Source: Metridium senile
Lineage: Eukaryota; Cnidaria; Anthozoa; Actiniaria; Metridiidae
DNA length: 64,000 nt
Reading direction: 5' to 3'
NCBI GenBank assembly: GCA_949775045.1
Contig: OX459097.1
Coordinates: 4,851,185 to 4,915,184 of the forward strand
The notes beneath the pieces are model-generated. The model worked only from the letters and a program-made list of their open reading frames with translations, had not been told where the DNA came from and did not search any database. Positions 18,761-33,200 of this stretch are shown one piece after another (positions within the stretch are counted from its first letter, which is position 1; each line of letters begins with the position of its first letter). The position numbers and the translations under genes are program-made.

Positions 18761-21183
18761 ATTGCTTGCTTGTAGACACTCTCCTATTCAGCGAATCTCT
18801 TTTTCAGCATAACACCGAAAAGTACTCTAACCTGTGCCCTCCCCCCGCCCTAACATTTCATCAGTCTATCCGGTTCGATGTTGTTCGTTTCGGCAGTTTG
18901 AGCAAATGACAATGAATTAATTGCATGCCCCTTGTTATATAGTCTTGCATATCATTAAATCATCTCCCGTGGGAATATATGGCCATTTTGGATAGCGGTC
19001 ATCCTAAACCCGCTATACGTCAACGGATTTCACCATGACAATTGAAAACAAAGATCCGATACGTTTGTCCTAATTATCTTACGTACAACATACGCATACG
19101 GTAGAAAAGAATTCAAGAATTCCATAACGATTATTCCGTATAATTTTTGGAAGTTAAATAGAGGATATTACATGGGCGCGCGGAGATATGAATTTTATCT
19201 TCGAGTGTTGATAAGATATCCCACGAGTGAGCGCAGCGAACGAGGGGGATGTCTTTTCAACACGAGAAGATAAAATTCATATCTCCAAGCGCACATGTAA
19301 TGTTCTGTTTATTATATAACAGATTGAAGCAAATGATTGGTTGAGAGTGATATCACACATGTGTGATATCAATAATATCTTCATGACTAGGATAGGCTTT
19401 TTATCTAGTTGATATCACTCGGTATACCACTATATGTTATATAATAATTCTCTGATATGCGACGTGTTCAAGCGTTTACTACGTATATTCTTGAATACGC
19501 TAGGGTTTTACAACCTTTACTCGCCTTATGGAATATTTGTGTTATTTAAGCATTATATTTCATAAAATCATTATTCATACATATTGAACTAATATACATA
19601 TTACGAAATTAAGACTATTTTCAACTACACGAAGAGACTGATATCAAACTTACACTACACAATCATAGTAAAATTGATGACTCAACTTTAAAATAATCGT
19701 TCAGTATTTTAATTTGTGTAATTAAATTTAACTAAATTTAATTCTTACAGCTCAACAATTTTAAAAATATCAATTTGGACGTAAATAAATAAGTTTTTTG
19801 AGCTCTAATATGTTTTTTTCAACATGGTTTTTGAGCTCCAATGAAGCAGTAATATATAGCTAATAGTTGTTTACGTTGTAACAAGCTAAATTTTGTGCCG
19901 TTTAGAAAGTACAGATGATGGGTTTATTAGAGCAAAACTAAATCAAGCTAAATCAGTCGGTTTTAAATTGTTAATAGACGATTCAAATATCATTTCAGTG
20001 ACTAGTCCATGTTGAATAGTAGTTTTAGAATACGAAGAAAATCCTAGTGTAACCGGCATACAATTGCTGAAAATACAACTGATAACGCTATATTTTTACG
20101 GCATTTTTTATGACATGCAACGGCAATCTAGTCTCACAAAGTTTTAATTGTAATCAAGTCTATCAAGTACGCATTAAACATTAGAAAGAAGTAACATGAA
20201 CATTTTCTTAATCAGCTGTTCTTGTCTGGTATATGATCTAGCCATCCATCATTTCATGCTCAATTACGGCCAGTTTCAACGTTGCGTTCGCTCTTGCCTT
20301 CGTCTTCATGTAGTCAGCTTTGAGACCGTTCGTATCCTTCCAATAGAGCAGTGAGATCATATAGATTCATGTAGATTGAGTTCTTTCTTTTCGACTCTTC
20401 TTAAACTAAATAACTTCTGTTTACGACTAATCAGATATTTAGAAGTACCAACGGTTATTATCGAGCGAAAAACGCATTTTTATCAAGCGCATTAAAACCT
20501 CTACGCAGCCAGTTGTAGTCAAACTCTCAGTCACGCAGAACATGTCGCTCGCGCGTTACGTATTTAAAATTGGCGCTTCGAAATTTGCAAAACATCACTT
20601 TCACGACCAAAAGGGAAAAGCTTATAATAAGGAAGAAGATATGAATTTTGCTAAGAGAAAAGATGATCATGCCTACTGTAACGGACGATTTCCTTTTTTT
20701 AGTTAACGATAGTCGATCAAAGATTATAACTCCTAGAATATTAGGATTTGCGCTCGTTGTAAGAAGATGTATGGCGGTATGTGACACTATTTTTCTTAAT
20801 AAAATCATCAAAAGGGAAAGGTAAGATTTTTTGTTCTGAATTTAATTTATAGTCAGATAGGTTCGGGACATGTAATACATGATAGGTTGATTTCCTTTTT
20901 GGCGAGAATTTAAGTAAGTCAGATTATATTTGTGGTTCTTTAATTGCTTCAGGCCATTTCTTTATAACAACATATCGCCATTTTGATACTCTCATGGTGG
21001 AAACCGCTGCGTTATTGCAGGCTCAAATGACCGTTATTTCTGGCCATGCATTTCCCTGCATGGTGTTAAAAATTATCTATCATTGCATTCTCAACGTTTG
21101 GACTATTAGTAATTTAGTAGCAAAGGGGTAACCTACTTTTACAACATGTTACAATGATGAATTAGTTTTTAAACTTTACTTTT
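18761..21183. other. Spacer downstream of gene B
   Basis: No gene supported. It holds the palindromic repeat at 19167-19440 and AT-rich sequence. The stretch at 21040-21180 matches 62285-62450 and 1080-1180, the immediate 3' side of the Tudor-like exon. Confidence 0.45.
19167..19440. repeat. Palindromic repeat
   Basis: Inverted arms GGAGATATGAATTTTATCTT (19182) and AAGATAAAATTCATATCTCC (to 19286), extended by ATTACATG/CATGTAAT. A second small hairpin, GAGTGATATCA ... TGATATCACTC, follows at about 19346-19421. Resembles widespread invertebrate hairpin repeats; not classified. Confidence 0.6.
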
Positions 21184-21563
21184 TCACTCACAAAACTGTT
21201 CAGGTTTTAGTACACGTATTTTGTTCTTCCCTATCCATGCAGCGCTTCTTTTAGAATAATTGGGATATACTTGATAATAATCTTGATGCACTGCCGAACC
21301 AATGCTCCCAGTGTAGTACTTATTATTCCGAGGCATCAATACTCGTGTACCTGACGGTAGATCTAATTGTGTGTTTGGTACATCCAGTACAAGGTCTGTC
21401 TTGGGCATTGACTTGAAAGAGTCATCATGGTGGTTTTCATCTTCTATTTCAAGCTGTACGTTGTACCTATTGATGGTTCGTACTATAGCTTTGAAATATA
21501 AATCACCACCACTATATACATCTCCCCATCTTCCAAGTACACGAGATCCAACCATTACACAAT
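21184..21563 (-). CDS. Gene B last exon: Tudor/SH3-like module
   Basis: Same two-repeat module as 1180-1559 (GSRVLGRWGD, YFKAIV; GTRVLMPRNN, KYYTGSI; ends KPEQFCE). Acceptor TTCTTAG. A split Asp codon joins it to the F5/8C exon 22016-22181 in phase 1, giving CDLPN-D-C at the junction. Confidence 0.78.
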
Positions 21564-24202
21564 CTAAGAATAAGAAATAATGATTGGATGAGGTTGAGCA
21601 TGATACCGTCATTATATATTAACACCAAGGTCTGTATTATCTGCCATATAGATGATATGCGATACATTTTACAAAATTAGTTAGAAAAAGTTACATACCA
21701 TCCAGTAACAATTTAGTTCATTAACAATTCATACAAAAATATGCCGGCCCTGTCTTTCAATAAATGTACTGCTTTCTTGAAAATTATTTTAATAATTCCA
21801 AATAATGAAAATAATATTTACAATAACCTGAGTGCAGTAGGTCATTTGCAATGCACTCATGAATTGTCTGTACTATTCAGATTTCTATTAATCCCCCTTA
21901 ATAATGCTAGGTCACTTATTAGTTAACAAACAAGGTAGGCAAAGCATTCTGGTACTGGTAGTATATGACACCCGGTTATGTAAATGTCCTATTTAATATG
22001 AGCTGTTTTACTTACCATTGGGAAGGTCACATCCATAGATCTCTACGCGCATGCACGCTCTATAAAATAGACGTCCAAATAATGGTAAACCAAGTGGTAG
22101 AAAACGTATTTTTCTTGCGATGAACGGCTTCTTTAACGTATGCTTGACTATTGATGTTGCATCACTATTGCCAATAAAAACCTGAAATGAAAAATAACGA
22201 TAAAAAGATAGACGAATAATATTAATATTATTATCATAATCGATGATATTTTCTATATTCATTGCTATACTTAATTCCGCAATGCAACCCTTTTTACCAA
22301 ACGGGTTTTGATTATCTAGCACTTCATATTCAAGTTTGTATTTTACTCAATTATTTTATTAATACTCTTATCTTGCTCCACAAATTATTAAGAGTGACTG
22401 TCAGTAAGAACCAGACATATCGTGGCAAAGGTCGATTCATCGACTTTGTTCATATTTTGTAGTTCGATACCCTATCATGTTATAAGCACTCCTGTGAACT
22501 TAGTTTTCAAAAATTTGTTTTCGTTTGGGAGAAATTTGAATTATTATGCGAGAAGGCAAATATGCTAATTCGACGACTCTGAAATAGAGACCACTCGGCG
22601 ATCTCGTGCACAAAATACAAACAATATTTAACCTTAAAAACCTAATAATCTTTAAATATGCCTCCAAGCGTATTTTACACTTGTAGCTTTAACGATGAAT
22701 TTTTGGCAGAATCAAGTTCAGGACACAGTTTTCATGAGCTAAAAAATAACCTCAAAACAGCCGCGAATTAAACTATGTTCGATATAACGGAATAGTTTGA
22801 TATTCACTGTGTGTGAAGTTAAGATAATTTCTTAAAACACTGTCGAAAAAAAATGCTAGGTTTTTATGTTTTGAAGTTGTTACAGTCGATCTAAGTTGCC
22901 TAAATTGGCTGGTTTTTTTTACGATCATTTTTGCATAATTAGCAACGACTGAATGACGTCAAAACAATAATACTATTTGCAACAATCTTGTATTAACCGT
23001 ATTTAACATCAGCAATGAGTCAATTTGTATTCCTTATTGTAGTTAGAGCAATAGTTATTCCAACTCGATATAATACTCGATTGTCTATTATCCCATCTTT
23101 AAAGTCTACTAAATGAAATTTACAAGATAATGAACGATCTTATTTCTGATAAAAACTCCAGTATAAATGTTTTATTTTATATCTTTTGTAAGAAACGAAA
23201 CACAGGTTTGAGTAGTACGTTATTTTAGCAATAATACGATGCTTATATAAACAAATAATGCAGTTTCTAATTGCAATATTTGGCAGACTTGCTACAAGTC
23301 GACTGTACACTCTTTATTTTGACGAGACGCTAAACGACTAGATAAAGGAGAGATAAACGAGAGAAACGAGAGAAACCAATACGAAAAAAACGGACTTTGA
23401 GAAAGTCTAAAGAGCAATGCTCAAAATTAATGTATTTTATTTAAGGACGGGGCCTACTATTGCCACTGCGCAGGCTACTGCGCATCTACATAGTTTCTAT
23501 TTTAACGCGCTATCTTACCTCAAAAGATGACAAAATACAAATAAAAAACCATCTAACGATGGTAGACGCGACGGTAGCGGTTTTTTATAAAAACAGTCCC
23601 ACAATGCACTTATGATGACGAATTTCTTTACTTAGTAGGGAGGGGACCGGAAAGAAATTGTCTTATGATGATCTTCGGCGGCAAAGTTTACCATGCGATA
23701 ACTTTTTAAAACGCCCGGTAACCCCAATTTTTTTATAACTGCAATTATTAAGCACATGTTAAACAATTGTTTTGATGTAAAATTTCGAAAAAGCAACTGA
23801 TTTTTGAATGGAAAATAGACAAAAATTCGAATTTTCTGAACCTCGTAAAATACAAGTCGCGATGCTAAAAAAATCATATTTCACTACTAACTTTTGAAAA
23901 TACGTTACAAAATATATATTCCTATTATAAAATTACTTGTTAATTGTTTACCGCTATCAAAGAGATGTTTCAATGAAAATCCTTTGAAAAAAAAAATTAT
24001 TTGTCGATGCCGGTAAAATCGTGACGTCAGCCATATTTAAGGCTTATTATTTCTCTTAACTGCCCGGTGAGCCCACCTTTAGCCAGATTTGAAGAACCCT
24101 CTGAAGGGTTAAAACAGCTCACATAGTTGTTTGAAGAATACATTACTTTTTAATATAGTAGGCCCCGTCCTTAAAATAACCGATAAGTTACGTACCCTGC
24201 CA

Positions 24203-24235
<33 letters not shown>

Positions 24236-27200
24236 TGGTACTTGACCCAGTTTCTGACGGGGACGTTCCGCTGGTACCTCTAAACCCTGATCCTATTTAA
24301 GACAGCAGAATCCTAAAAATATGTACCCTATTTCGAGACAAATTGGTAAAAAGTAGACCCTATCCAAGACTCAAGGGGGAAATTGTATACCCTAGGTAAG
24401 GCAATTTAAGACAAATTAGGGCTAAATTGTATACCCTATTCAAGACGCCAAGGCAAAAAAACATACCCTATTTGGCGGAACGTCCCCGTATAGTAAATAT
24501 AAGGGAGTACCCCCTACCCCCCTCTGGGCATTTCCACCCTTTATATGTAGATTTATGCCGAACCTTTATTCATCGGCCAACATCTATTGAGCGGCCACTT
24601 TGAAAAGTCCCTAGGGTGACCGTTTATTAGAAGTACAACTCAATTTCTTGAATATTGTACAAATTTCAACAAAAATAATATTAAATTGGACGTCAACGGC
24701 GGAAAACACAACACTTAGGGACATATGAAAGGGTCTATAGGAGATTTACTGTTCTTTTGATTTATGATCACAAAAATCATTTGTATAAATTTGAACAAAC
24801 ATTTTTCTAATTATTAGAGCTGCTTTTATACATACATGAATGCTTTGTGGATGTAAACACTTTATAATCATGGCAGCTATAGCAAATGTGTAGAATACGA
24901 AATCAAAATATTACATTACCGGTATTAGAATTGAATGCTGCCAAGCACCTTGTACACGTGAGAATGATAATTATCTTACCAGTTGTCACGCAATGCTCCT
25001 TGGTTTTGTATAAACAAAAAGCTACAAAACCATCAAAACCCCGAAAATACATGCATGATTTATATCGAGTTGGAATAAATATTGTTCTAACTACAATAAG
25101 GAATACAAATTGACTCATTGCTGATGTTAAATACGGTTAATACAAGATTGTTGCAAATAGTATTATTGTTTTGACGCTCATTATCGTTGCTAATTATGCA
25201 AAAATGATCGTAAAAAAACAGCCAATTTAGGCAACTTAGATCGACTGTAACAACTTCAAAACATAAAAACCTAGCAATTTTTTTCGGCAGTGTTTTAAAA
25301 AATTATCTTAACTTCACACACAGTGAATATCAAACTATTCCGTTATATCGAACATAGTTTAATTCGCGGCTGTTGTGAGGGTATTTTTTAGCTCATGAAA
25401 ACTGTGTCCTGAACAAAATTCTGCCAAAAATTCATCGTTAAAGCTACAAGTCTGAAATACGCTATGAGGCATATAGAGATAGCATATTTAAAGATTATTA
25501 GGTTTTTAAGGTTAAATATTGTTTGTATTTTGTGCACGAGATCGCCGAGTGGTCTCTATTTCAGAGTCGTCGAATTAGCATATTTGCCTTCTCGCATAAT
25601 AATTCAAATTTCTCCCAAACGAAAACAAATTTTTAAAAACTAAGTTCACAGGAGTGCTTATAACATGATAGGGTATCGAACTACAAAATATGAACAAAAT
25701 CGATGAATCGACTTTTGCCACGATATTTCGAATTTGTCTGGTTCTTCCTGACAGTCACTCTTAATAATGATGTTATTGGAATATATATGTATTTTTTTTA
25801 TTTCTCTTGAACATTCAGTAAAAGAAAACAAAATATTAGCATTTCGAGCAATTTTAACGGGAAAACAAATTGTACCTTTTCTCTCGAAGATTCCCTGTAT
25901 TCGATGAAAGAAGATCCTGCTAAGTTGAGGCTGACTAAGTACTTGGACACCCATTTCCTTTCACCTCCTTGGGTAGCTAGGTACGTTATCTTGTAGGGTT
26001 TTCCCAGATCTATTTCTAAATAAGGTCTTCTATCACTGAGGCTTGAGCACCATGCAGAACCACCGTTAAGTCGTCCATACTTTGCGTTGTACCACCAACT
26101 CCACATTGTCGATGCTCGTATGTTCTTATCTGGTATCTTTCTATTCTCCATACCAAGTGGAAAGCCACACTCTACATATAAAAAACGAAACACTTATTGA
26201 CTTTCGAATTAAACATAATTTGTGGGTTACTGTATTTGTTTGTAAAAATCTAAATTTTTATGATTCTAAATATTCTGCGCGTATCGGAAATACCGTATGC
26301 AATCTTGAAAAAAATGCCTTTAACATACATGGTATTGTAGGTGAGACGTAACACTTTGATTAGCACGCGAGAGTTTTTTCTTTTTTTAGCAGTTTGATAT
26401 TTCAACAGAACAATAGGCATATCTTTGATACGAATTTTAAAGACATTCGGAAAGATTTCAGTAAATTTGAAATGTCCTTGCAGCCTATAATCTGAGTTTA
26501 TTGTCAGTACCGAAAATATAATTTTGTGCATTTGATTATATACATTAGATATTGCAGTCCAGATTGACGGGAAGCTATGAACAAATGTCAAACTAGGAAC
26601 CAAAGGATTCACAGAACATTGATGAATAATCACAGCAGTCATTCCCTCTTCACATATTTTTAAAAAGTATACTTTCTTAGATATAATATTATTTATTTTT
26701 GTTTTTTGTTACATTTCTTAGATTCACCTTTTTTGTTTGTTTTTCTTTTACCAAACTTAATCCATCTCTATCTTAATCTCAACCTCGACTGAATCGACAA
26801 ATATATATTCATCTATCAATCAATTAATTAATCCAACAGGCACATCCATCCATATGCAACTATCTTCCATCCTCTTATATATTTGCCAGAAATGTGTCTT
26901 TGCTACTTGAGTTCTTGTATATTAGACACCAGAAAGCTCTAGCTGATTGGTTGATTCAAAAGCTATGCTCTATTTCACCGATTGATTGACAGCTCACAAT
27001 TTTAATAAGACTTTTTCTACTATATTCACTAAAAACGTGTATTGAAATGTAAAAAGACTTTCGTTGTACATCTTGGGACCTTTCGGTTAACCTCAACCTT
27101 GAAGCCTACGGTGCAATGACATGCAAAGACGTCAAAAATCAGAGATATGGTTTTGAAAATACGCCACCTTATAATTAGACAGTAAAGTTGGAAGTCAAAA

Positions 27201-30200
27201 GTTAAATTTCATCAAAACAAACAAAAACCGGTTAAACAACGCTTCAAAGTGGCAATAATTCTTACTTAGTTCAGTTTAGCCTTGAATTTAAATAGAATAA
27301 TTCCATAGTGAATAAGTTATATTTTTTTGTGCAATTGAACTCGATTAATTTTCAACAAATATGTTGAATTTATCGACGGCAAAATATTATATTTTGTTTT
27401 ATAAAAGCAAACACACAATCAAGTACAGAATTGTTAATGTGCTTTCTAGTTTTTTATTCTTATAAATAAACCACAAGCAATGTAAACAAAAAGGCAGATT
27501 TACAATTATCTTCCAATTGTCTCGTCAAAATCAAAACAGAAACTGGTAACTTTTTGGTCTGGTCAAGATTGCTCAATAGTACACTGAGCATGATTGTGAT
27601 TGGTTGATTGTGCACTGATGTTAGTTTTGAGAATTGCAATTTTAATCAGTAAATATAACTATGGTTTTACTGAATAACCACCTCCAATTCTATATTATAA
27701 AGGCATTAGAAGCCAGTTCCTATGACTCGACCAGTGAAATAGAGCCCTTGGGGGTGTTATTAGAAACACTTTTATCGTATTTCTTGCTTAATTAAATATG
27801 AATATTTTTTTGCTTCAATTAATCAATTTTTAAATTCAAATCTATTTCCGTTTCAAATTTCTTATTATGAAATCTTTTCGAACATAAAAACATTTCCATG
27901 CACCTAATGTTCCTTGTAAAACTTATAAATTACATTTAAAATAGTATGTACACCTACTTGCAGTAAGATTGTCATACAAAAATAGAACATTTGTGATTTA
28001 GTGTGAAAGGAATAAATTAAAAGACAAAAGAGAGAGTTCAGCTTGAGTGATCTTCTTTTGTCTTTTAATCAATTCCTCTCGTACTAAATCACAAATGTTC
28101 TATTTTCTGTACGACAAATGTTCTATGTACTATTTAAAAAACGAGCAGCAGCGTTTTATCAGGTATAAAATCCAGAGGGCCATTTGAATGCTAATGAACT
28201 TGATGGCATTTCGTTGCAAGCTTTTCATTGATTGCCTAAGTAGTATAATGGCTTAAAGCGCGGATACAACCAAGGAAAAGGTCTCGGTTCGAATCCTTGC
28301 ATTGGCACTCAAAGACTTTTTTTCGCCAAAAATCTAAAAGTAAATTATTTGTAAGTCTGATGTCCCCTCGTCAATAGAGATGGGGGATGGGAGAGGGGGA
28401 GGGTAATATCTGAATTATGGGCACGAAGCACTATATAATGACACATGTGCCATTGTATAATGCTTCAAGTTCATTTGCATTCCATTGCATGTTCTTTTAT
28501 TCTACACTAATCCATGTGCCATCGTTACACTTTAAAACTGGATTACCCCTGATTCTAAAGCCATTGTTACACCGAATAGTGATGATCACCATGTTTGTAG
28601 ACTACACCAATGTTTCTTTGAACGTTCTGCCTATCACTATTCTTGTTTATTACTGCATTAAGGACATTTCCAATACCTCTGCAGTTTCCTTTATAGATAT
28701 AATATTTGATAAGTTTTTGATTGACAATAACAAACCTTGAAAGTTCTGTTAATGGGGATAGACACTACAGTTAACCCTTACTTGATGCCGAAGTGTTAAA
28801 TTTTGTAATAGACATCTACAGATATTATAGAACGAAAGCACTAAAACATGTATTTTGGGTCAAAATGTTATCGCAACGTATTGCGTTAATTAACTTAAAA
28901 AACGTTTCTGTTATTGTCAAAAAGTATAACGAAAGTGCATGCTACCATTAACCTATTGAAACACAATCCGGTACCGGGGATCGATGTTCGTCGGAAATTT
29001 TTTTTAATTATTTAAAAGATACCGGAAGTCTTTTAAAAAGGGCGTGGCTGGATGAATTTTACCCCCTAAAAGATACCACAACAAATATTATTAAATAAAT
29101 ACAAATTCAAAGATAAATGTTTCACATATCTAATGACTGGGCTCCAATAACGATGCGCTCTTCTCTCCTTTTTGGACACCCAAGAGATGCCAGAAAATGC
29201 TAATTTTCACAAATTCTTATTTGACACTTTAGAGAGATACGACGGCTATCCCCGTCACTTTTTTCCCGGCCTCAAAATGTGGAATTGGTTTAATTTGGAC
29301 AACTCATAAATATGTTTTATTAATAACTGGGATGGGGTAAGTTAATTAAAAAATCGCAAACAAATATCATTTTTAGCTTAATGAAATGTCACCAACGGCG
29401 AGAAATTGGTCGTTTTTGGCCGCCGACCACGTAGCTATAGTTTATGTCGAAGTGTTTGAAACACAGATAGCTTAACCAACTTCAAATAAACGCTTTTGAA
29501 ATTTCCTAACTATACTTACATAGCATAGGCTATGTATTTTTTAGCATAAACAGCCACGGACAACAGCCACTGTGAGAATGTGTAGAAAATAATACTGTAC
29601 ACAACTTTCATCATTTTTTAAGAATTGTTAAGAGTGAATGTCTCGAATTGTCAAACAAAATCGAAAATTAGCGGCAAACCCCAAAAAATAAAAATCGCTC
29701 AAAATGTGTCCATTGGTAGCTTATAGGGATCTAATAACTGCTTTGTGGTTGGTTAAGCCAGGCGATTTTTATTTTGTGAAAACAATCGAGGAAAATAGGA
29801 TCCGGCCCCGAATACACAAAAAACGCGTCCAAACGTCGACGATTTTGAGCGACGTAGTACAACTTTCCTACAACACCCACAAACACATTCTTACTATAGC
29901 CTGTTTGTGCATCTTTTCCTGGTGCTTACCTATCATTTTGAGCATAATTGGATTTTTTGTGTTTTCACCAGGCTTCATTAACTGACCCCTATATTTCGCA
30001 TCGATATCTAATGGGTGATTTCAAAAAAATATTTTTACTACGGCCATTATTCCAAAATTAAAAACAAAATAAGCGAATGTTCAATAATCAACGATCTTTG
30101 AGGATCCGAGAATTTTTTTCTGGCAAATAACATGATGCAAAGATTTAAGGCTTTCAATATGACACAAATAGCGTTATAAATCCACATCTTGAGATTGCGT

Positions 30201-33200
30201 GACCAACGTGACATTGTATAGATTTTGCTTCTTTTCGTTTACAATAATAAAGGATACGATAATAGTGAGAAAAAAACCATCGTCATCTTTTAAAACGATT
30301 TGAAGTTTCGAAATTTGTTATTTAAACTTTTATAGTTGTTTTTAATGACCTAATTATAAGTTAAAATTAAAATTCAGGCCGTGAGACTTTAATATCCGCC
30401 ATTCAACAGACCATTAGTGTAATTAAACCAATTTATTTTGCTTGTGTAAATGTACTTTTCCTCAAGTAAACTAACTTTATATAGAAAATTAGAAAAGTAC
30501 GAATGTTTGTGAAGTTTTTTAGAAAATGATTATATTAAACACTTTTACAGCAGTTCTCAGTCACACGTGCACCGCACGCATAAAAAGCACCGCTACAAAA
30601 CGTAAAGTTGGTGGACGTCAATCAAACTGTGTTTACAAGATGCATAGTGTTTTTACTTCAGTCGTGTTGCAAAACATGTCTGAATCTGTCGAAAATCCTC
30701 TTCGTCGGATTGATACATGTTTCGGAACCCGACTGAAGTAAAATCACCGCGCGTCTTGAAAACACAGTTTGATGGACGCCCACCAACTTCACGTTTTATA
30801 GCGGTGCTTTTTATGCGTGCGGTGCACGTGTGACTGAGAACTGCTGTAATGCCACTTTTTAGGTAATTTGCTTAGTAAGCATAATATGGATACCATGAAA
30901 TAATAGCAGCTAATAAATAATGCGCTTGATTTACAATTTTTTTCCCATATTTTTTTACTATTTCTTTGTCTTTTGCAATATTGTCAATGCAAGAACGATA
31001 TTTTCTAGAGATTATTTGTTGGTATAATATTTTATTTAGATTGACAACTGTTGTTTATTTCTAGTCTATTACTAGTCTCTAATTAGTTTCGATCTCACAA
31101 CTTTTGCGATGTAGTTGCGATTTACTTCTTGTAATGCAAGTTTCTTGCTATTTCCAAAACAAAAAAAAATACTGCATGTTTTATATTTTCTATAAAACTT
31201 CACAAACATTCGAACTTTTCCAGTTTTCTATATAAAGTTAGTTTACTAGAGGAAAAGTACATTTACACAAGCAAAATAAATTGGCTTAATTACACTAATG
31301 GTCTGTTGCTTAGCGGATAAGTCTCGCGGCGTGAATTTCAATTTTAACTTATAATTTGGTCATTAAAAACAACTATAAAAGTTTAAATAACAATAATTTA
31401 TGTCAAATTTCGAAACTTCAAATCGTTTTAAAAGATGACGATGGTTTCTTTCTCACTATTATCGTATCCTTTATTATTCTAATCGAAAAGAAGCAAAATC
31501 TATGCAATGTCACCTTGGTCACGCAATCTCAAGATGTGGATTTATAACGCCATTTGTGTCATATTGAGAGCCTTAAATCTTTGCATCATTTTATTTGCCA
31601 GAAAAAAAAATCCGATCCTCAAAGATCGTTGCTTAATGAACATTCTCTTATTTTGTTTTTAATTTTACAATAATGGCCGTGGTAGAAATATTGTTTTGAA
31701 ATCACCCATTAAAAATCGATGCGAAATATAGGGGTCAGTTAATGAAGCATGGGGAAAACACAAAAAAATCCAATTTTGCTCAAAATGATGGATAAGCACC
31801 AGGAAAAGATGCACAAACAGGCTATAGTAAGAATGTGTTTGTGGGTGGTGTAGGAAAGTTGTATTACGTCGCTCAAAATCGTCGAAGTTTGGACGCGTCT
31901 TTTGTGTATTCGGGGCTGGATCCTATTTTCCCCGATTCTTCACGAAATAAAAATGGTCTGGCTTAACCAACACCACAGCAGTTATTAGCTCCCTATAGAC
32001 TACCAATAGACACGATTTTTATTTTTTTGAGGTTTGCCGCGATATGTTTGATATTTGTGGAGACTCGCTCTTAAATTGAAGATGATTATGAAGGTAATTA
32101 TGGCCCGTAAACAAGAGAATCACTTCCGGCTATATGTCCATTCGCAGACTGTATTAGTTTGCACCAGACTTTCTAATTTAATTTATCTATGCTAAAGTGT
32201 TAAAAGCCAACATGAGCTCTGTGCTCGAAACATTGAACGAATACTTTCAATTTCATTTAACATGCATACATATTTGTTATTCTTTCTAAATAAAAAACAT
32301 ATTTTATTGATCTAATCGAAATATGATGACCTTCTATTAACCTTGACTGAGTGGCCTCGTGTTCACGTTCGGACACAATAATGTTTTCACATGTAAGAGA
32401 GGCTAGTCAGTCAAGAACAATATATATTAGAAATAAGTGGTTGCTATATTTCGACTCGGTGTATATTTACTTACGCAAACACCGTGGTTGGTTATCATTC
32501 CAAGCTCCATTCATACAGTTGATCACTGACGGCCCTCTCATGGAATATCCAGGATTGCATTTAAACTCGTATCTGAATTGGGAGCCATGTTGGGTTCCAC
32601 CTCTTAAGACAGCAGGCTTTTGGCACAGTACTAGAATATAACATGGTATACTTATTAAACTTTAATATTATTTACTTTCACTAATATATGTTTAAGATAC
32701 AGCTTCGTTTTACAAAATACCTACATAAACATTTCGGAGGTTGACTGGACCATTTTCCATTCGTGCAAGAGGTCTTTGAGGAGCCTACAAGTTTTGTATT
32801 TATATTACACCTGTAAGAAACTTGGCTGCCATGTTGGAAATTATCCCCATATCTTGTTCCATTTTGAGGAGTTCCAGGATCTCCACACGACTCTTGATTA
32901 ATAAGTAAAATTAACAATTTGCAAGGACAAATATCCAACCCAAAATGTCTGCTTTCATATGAATTCAGAATTTTATACTTGTGTGTGAAAATACGTTTTG
33001 GCCCTGGCTTAATGACATATATAGCTACATTTGAAACCATTGTTTCAGTTCATAATGAATCAGTTTCCAACTGATAAGAATGTGGGAATACGGCATTTTA
33101 ATGGTTTACTATTTATTATTTATTGTCGCTCGGCCATATATTTATACAAATTAATATTATAATAAATATAATCTCAACACAATTGCAATTTTGAGCGAAG

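Larger units (their letters stand above)
22392..25760. mobile_element. 3.4-kb element with ~700-bp inverted repeats
   Basis: About 22392-23090 reappears as the reverse complement at about 25066-25760, highly similar over the whole arm. The ends GAGTGACTGTCAG/CTGACAGTCACTC are flanked by TTAA on both sides (22388-22391 and 25761-25764). The centre holds a nested MITE and degenerate CCCTATTTAAGAC-like repeats. No transposase frame. It separates the two F5/8C exons. Confidence 0.7.

Noticed and set aside
28230..28305. Functional tRNA gene
   Set aside because: Boxes A and B are present, but I could not fold an acceptor stem, and a second copy shares the same long non-tRNA body, as a SINE would.
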